From Planktotalea sp. (GTDB lineage: Bacteria > Pseudomonadota > Alphaproteobacteria > Rhodobacterales > Rhodobacteraceae): a stretch of DNA of 7,278 nt. The position numbers and the translations under genes were made by a program. Under the pieces are notes generated by a model. The model saw only the letters and a program-made list of their open reading frames with translations. It did not search any database and was not told the origin of the DNA. The stretch covers positions 1-7,278 of the forward strand of contig JAHEGL010000031.1 of the NCBI GenBank assembly GCA_024645145.1, read 5' to 3'. Positions within the stretch are counted from its first letter, which is position 1, and each line of letters begins with the position of its first letter. Below are positions 6,282 to 7,278 of the stretch, in pieces.

Positions 6282-7208
6282 TTAGTGCGTCCCCTCATAA
6301 GCTTCTTCGCCCTCACCAAGCGTATCTTTGTCGAGGTGCTTGCCCTCGCTTTCAGGTCCCTCTTTCCACTCCATATAAGAGCGGTAAAAGAACGCGATGG
6401 CCTGCAAGAAGACGAGTGCTGCGAATGTCACCAACAAAATCTTAAAGAGGAAATAGGCCGTAAACCCGTTGGGAGAGAAACCAATGGTTTCAACATTCCA
6501 TTTGAGAAGTCGCGATTTGCGCATCAACAACTCAAGGCTGTCGGACGCAGAGACCTTTGGGGTCACAAGGTGACGCCACATGAAGTACCAACCATACATC
6601 CAAATCAGGATCGCGCCCGGCATCATAAAGATGATGCAGCCGACCATATCGATCACTTTTTTTGTGCGGTATTTCACTGCGCAATAGACAAGGTCGACGC
6701 GGACGTGGCTGCCTTGCACGAAAGTATATGTCACGCAAAGACAGACGACTAACGCATTGTAAAGTTTCAGTTCTTCCGCGAACCAGCTGATATCAAACTG
6801 AAGGGGAATTCCGAATCCTAACGAAATATCAGGACGCGTGAAGATACGCTGCATAAAGACGATGACAATCTGTTGGATCACCATCAAAAGACCCGCCCAA
6901 GCGAAGAAGCGGCCAAGTGTATTCGCCATCCCTTCCAAGAAGCGCACGGTGCCCCACATGATGGAATTGCGCCACAAGCCGACGGCTGTGAGGATCAGGA
7001 ATGCTGTGAAAACAACAAAGAAGAATTCTTGCGAGCCGCCGTAGTAGATGAACTTCATCATCGCTTGGCTGTCTGACCAATCGAGCCAGCTGGCCGGATG
7101 CGTGACCGCATAGCCGAAGTTGTAAAATGCCATGCCAAAGCTCTGGATAAGCCAGAGCAGAAATTCGCCAATTGCTACGAGTGTTCCGCGAGACGCTTCG
7201 TCTTCCAT
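6282..7208 (-). CDS. TRAP transporter small permease (DctQ type, enlarged)
   Basis: A 308-residue membrane protein; ordinary DctQ subunits are nearer 170-200. DctQ is the small membrane subunit that pairs with DctM, which follows 74 bases downstream on the same strand. The DctQ core spans about residues 98-275, with helices at about 101-120, 148-166, 186-210 and 252-275 and the family motif HVRVDLV at 168-174, followed by a basic loop (KYRTKK). The N-terminal extension (1-97) adds two hydrophobic stretches at about 8-35 and 61-80, and there is a charged hydrophilic C-terminal tail. The start at 7208 is chosen over the ATG at 7253 because a G-rich site (AGGGGGGA) lies just before it. This long DctQ matches the long DctM and suggests the FcbT2/COG4665 type. 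The expected DctP binding protein is not seen before the right edge of the window, which is 70 bases away. Confidence 0.9.
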   Translation of the reverse strand: MEDEASRGTLVAIGEFLLWLIQSFGMAFYNFGYAVTHPASWLDWSDSQAMMKFIYYGGSQEFFFVVFTAFLILTAVGLWRNSIMWGTVRFLEGMANTLGRFFAWAGLLMVIQQIVIVFMQRIFTRPDISLGFGIPLQFDISWFAEELKLYNALVVCLCVTYTFVQGSHVRVDLVYCAVKYRTKKVIDMVGCIIFMMPGAILIWMYGWYFMWRHLVTPKVSASDSLELLMRKSRLLKWNVETIGFSPNGFTAYFLFKILLVTFAALVFLQAIAFFYRSYMEWKEGPESEGKHLDKDTLGEGEEAYEGTH

Positions 7209-7214
7209 TGCTAT

Positions 7215-7221
7215 CCCCCCT
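7215..7221 (-). promoter_or_regulatory. Ribosome-binding site that fixes the dctQ start
   Basis: AGGGGGG on the minus strand ends six bases before the ATG at 7208. The in-frame ATG at 7253 has only a weak purine stretch (GAGCGG) upstream and would add 15 residues without membrane character. Confidence 0.6.
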
Positions 7222-7278
7222 ACCGTGTCGTTCAAGGCTGCGCTATTTTGCATGCGCCGCTCGTTTTGATCTAAGGCG

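Overview
The window looks like a stretch of chromosome from a marine alphaproteobacterium of the Rhodobacteraceae (Roseobacter group). The reasons are the protein families and their grouping (GlnE, a YbaK-type deacylase, a DUF2852 protein, an RDD protein and the leucyl-transferase Bpt), an oversized DctQM TRAP transporter, and moderate GC. The genus is not determinable by eye.

Layout. Positions 1-629 (minus strand) hold the 5' part of glnE, the enzyme that adenylylates and deadenylylates glutamine synthetase; it runs off the left edge. An 87-base divergent spacer separates it from a plus-strand series: a YbaK/ProX-type aminoacyl-tRNA deacylase (717-1184), a small DUF2852 membrane protein (1299-1727), an RDD membrane protein (1806-2246) and bpt (2331-3155). 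Facing bpt is a small, AT-richer minus-strand gene (3259-3690) encoding a RraB-like domain behind a signal-peptide or anchor segment. The right half (3853-7208, minus strand) is a TRAP transporter pair: a long small permease (DctQ type, 308 aa), then a very long large permease (DctM type, 784 aa), closed by a clear intrinsic terminator at 3795-3826. The partner solute-binding protein (DctP) is not in the window and may lie just beyond the right edge, upstream of dctQ.

How the genes work together. DctQ and DctM would form the membrane part of one sodium-driven secondary importer for an organic acid or related solute; the substrate cannot be read from the permeases. GlnE sets nitrogen assimilation, YbaK clears mischarged tRNA, and Bpt tags proteins with N-terminal Asp/Glu for ClpS-ClpAP degradation. 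These look like ordinary housekeeping neighbours rather than one pathway. DUF2852, RDD and Bpt are co-directional with gaps of about 80 bases and may be partly co-transcribed.

I see no mobile element, CRISPR array, tRNA or rRNA, and no gene-free stretch over 300 bases. I do not see a new multi-gene system. The most interesting points are the exported-looking RraB domain protein, the large extra domain in DctM, a palindromic element in the dctQ-dctM spacer, and small inverted repeats upstream of the DUF2852 gene and between glnE and ybaK.
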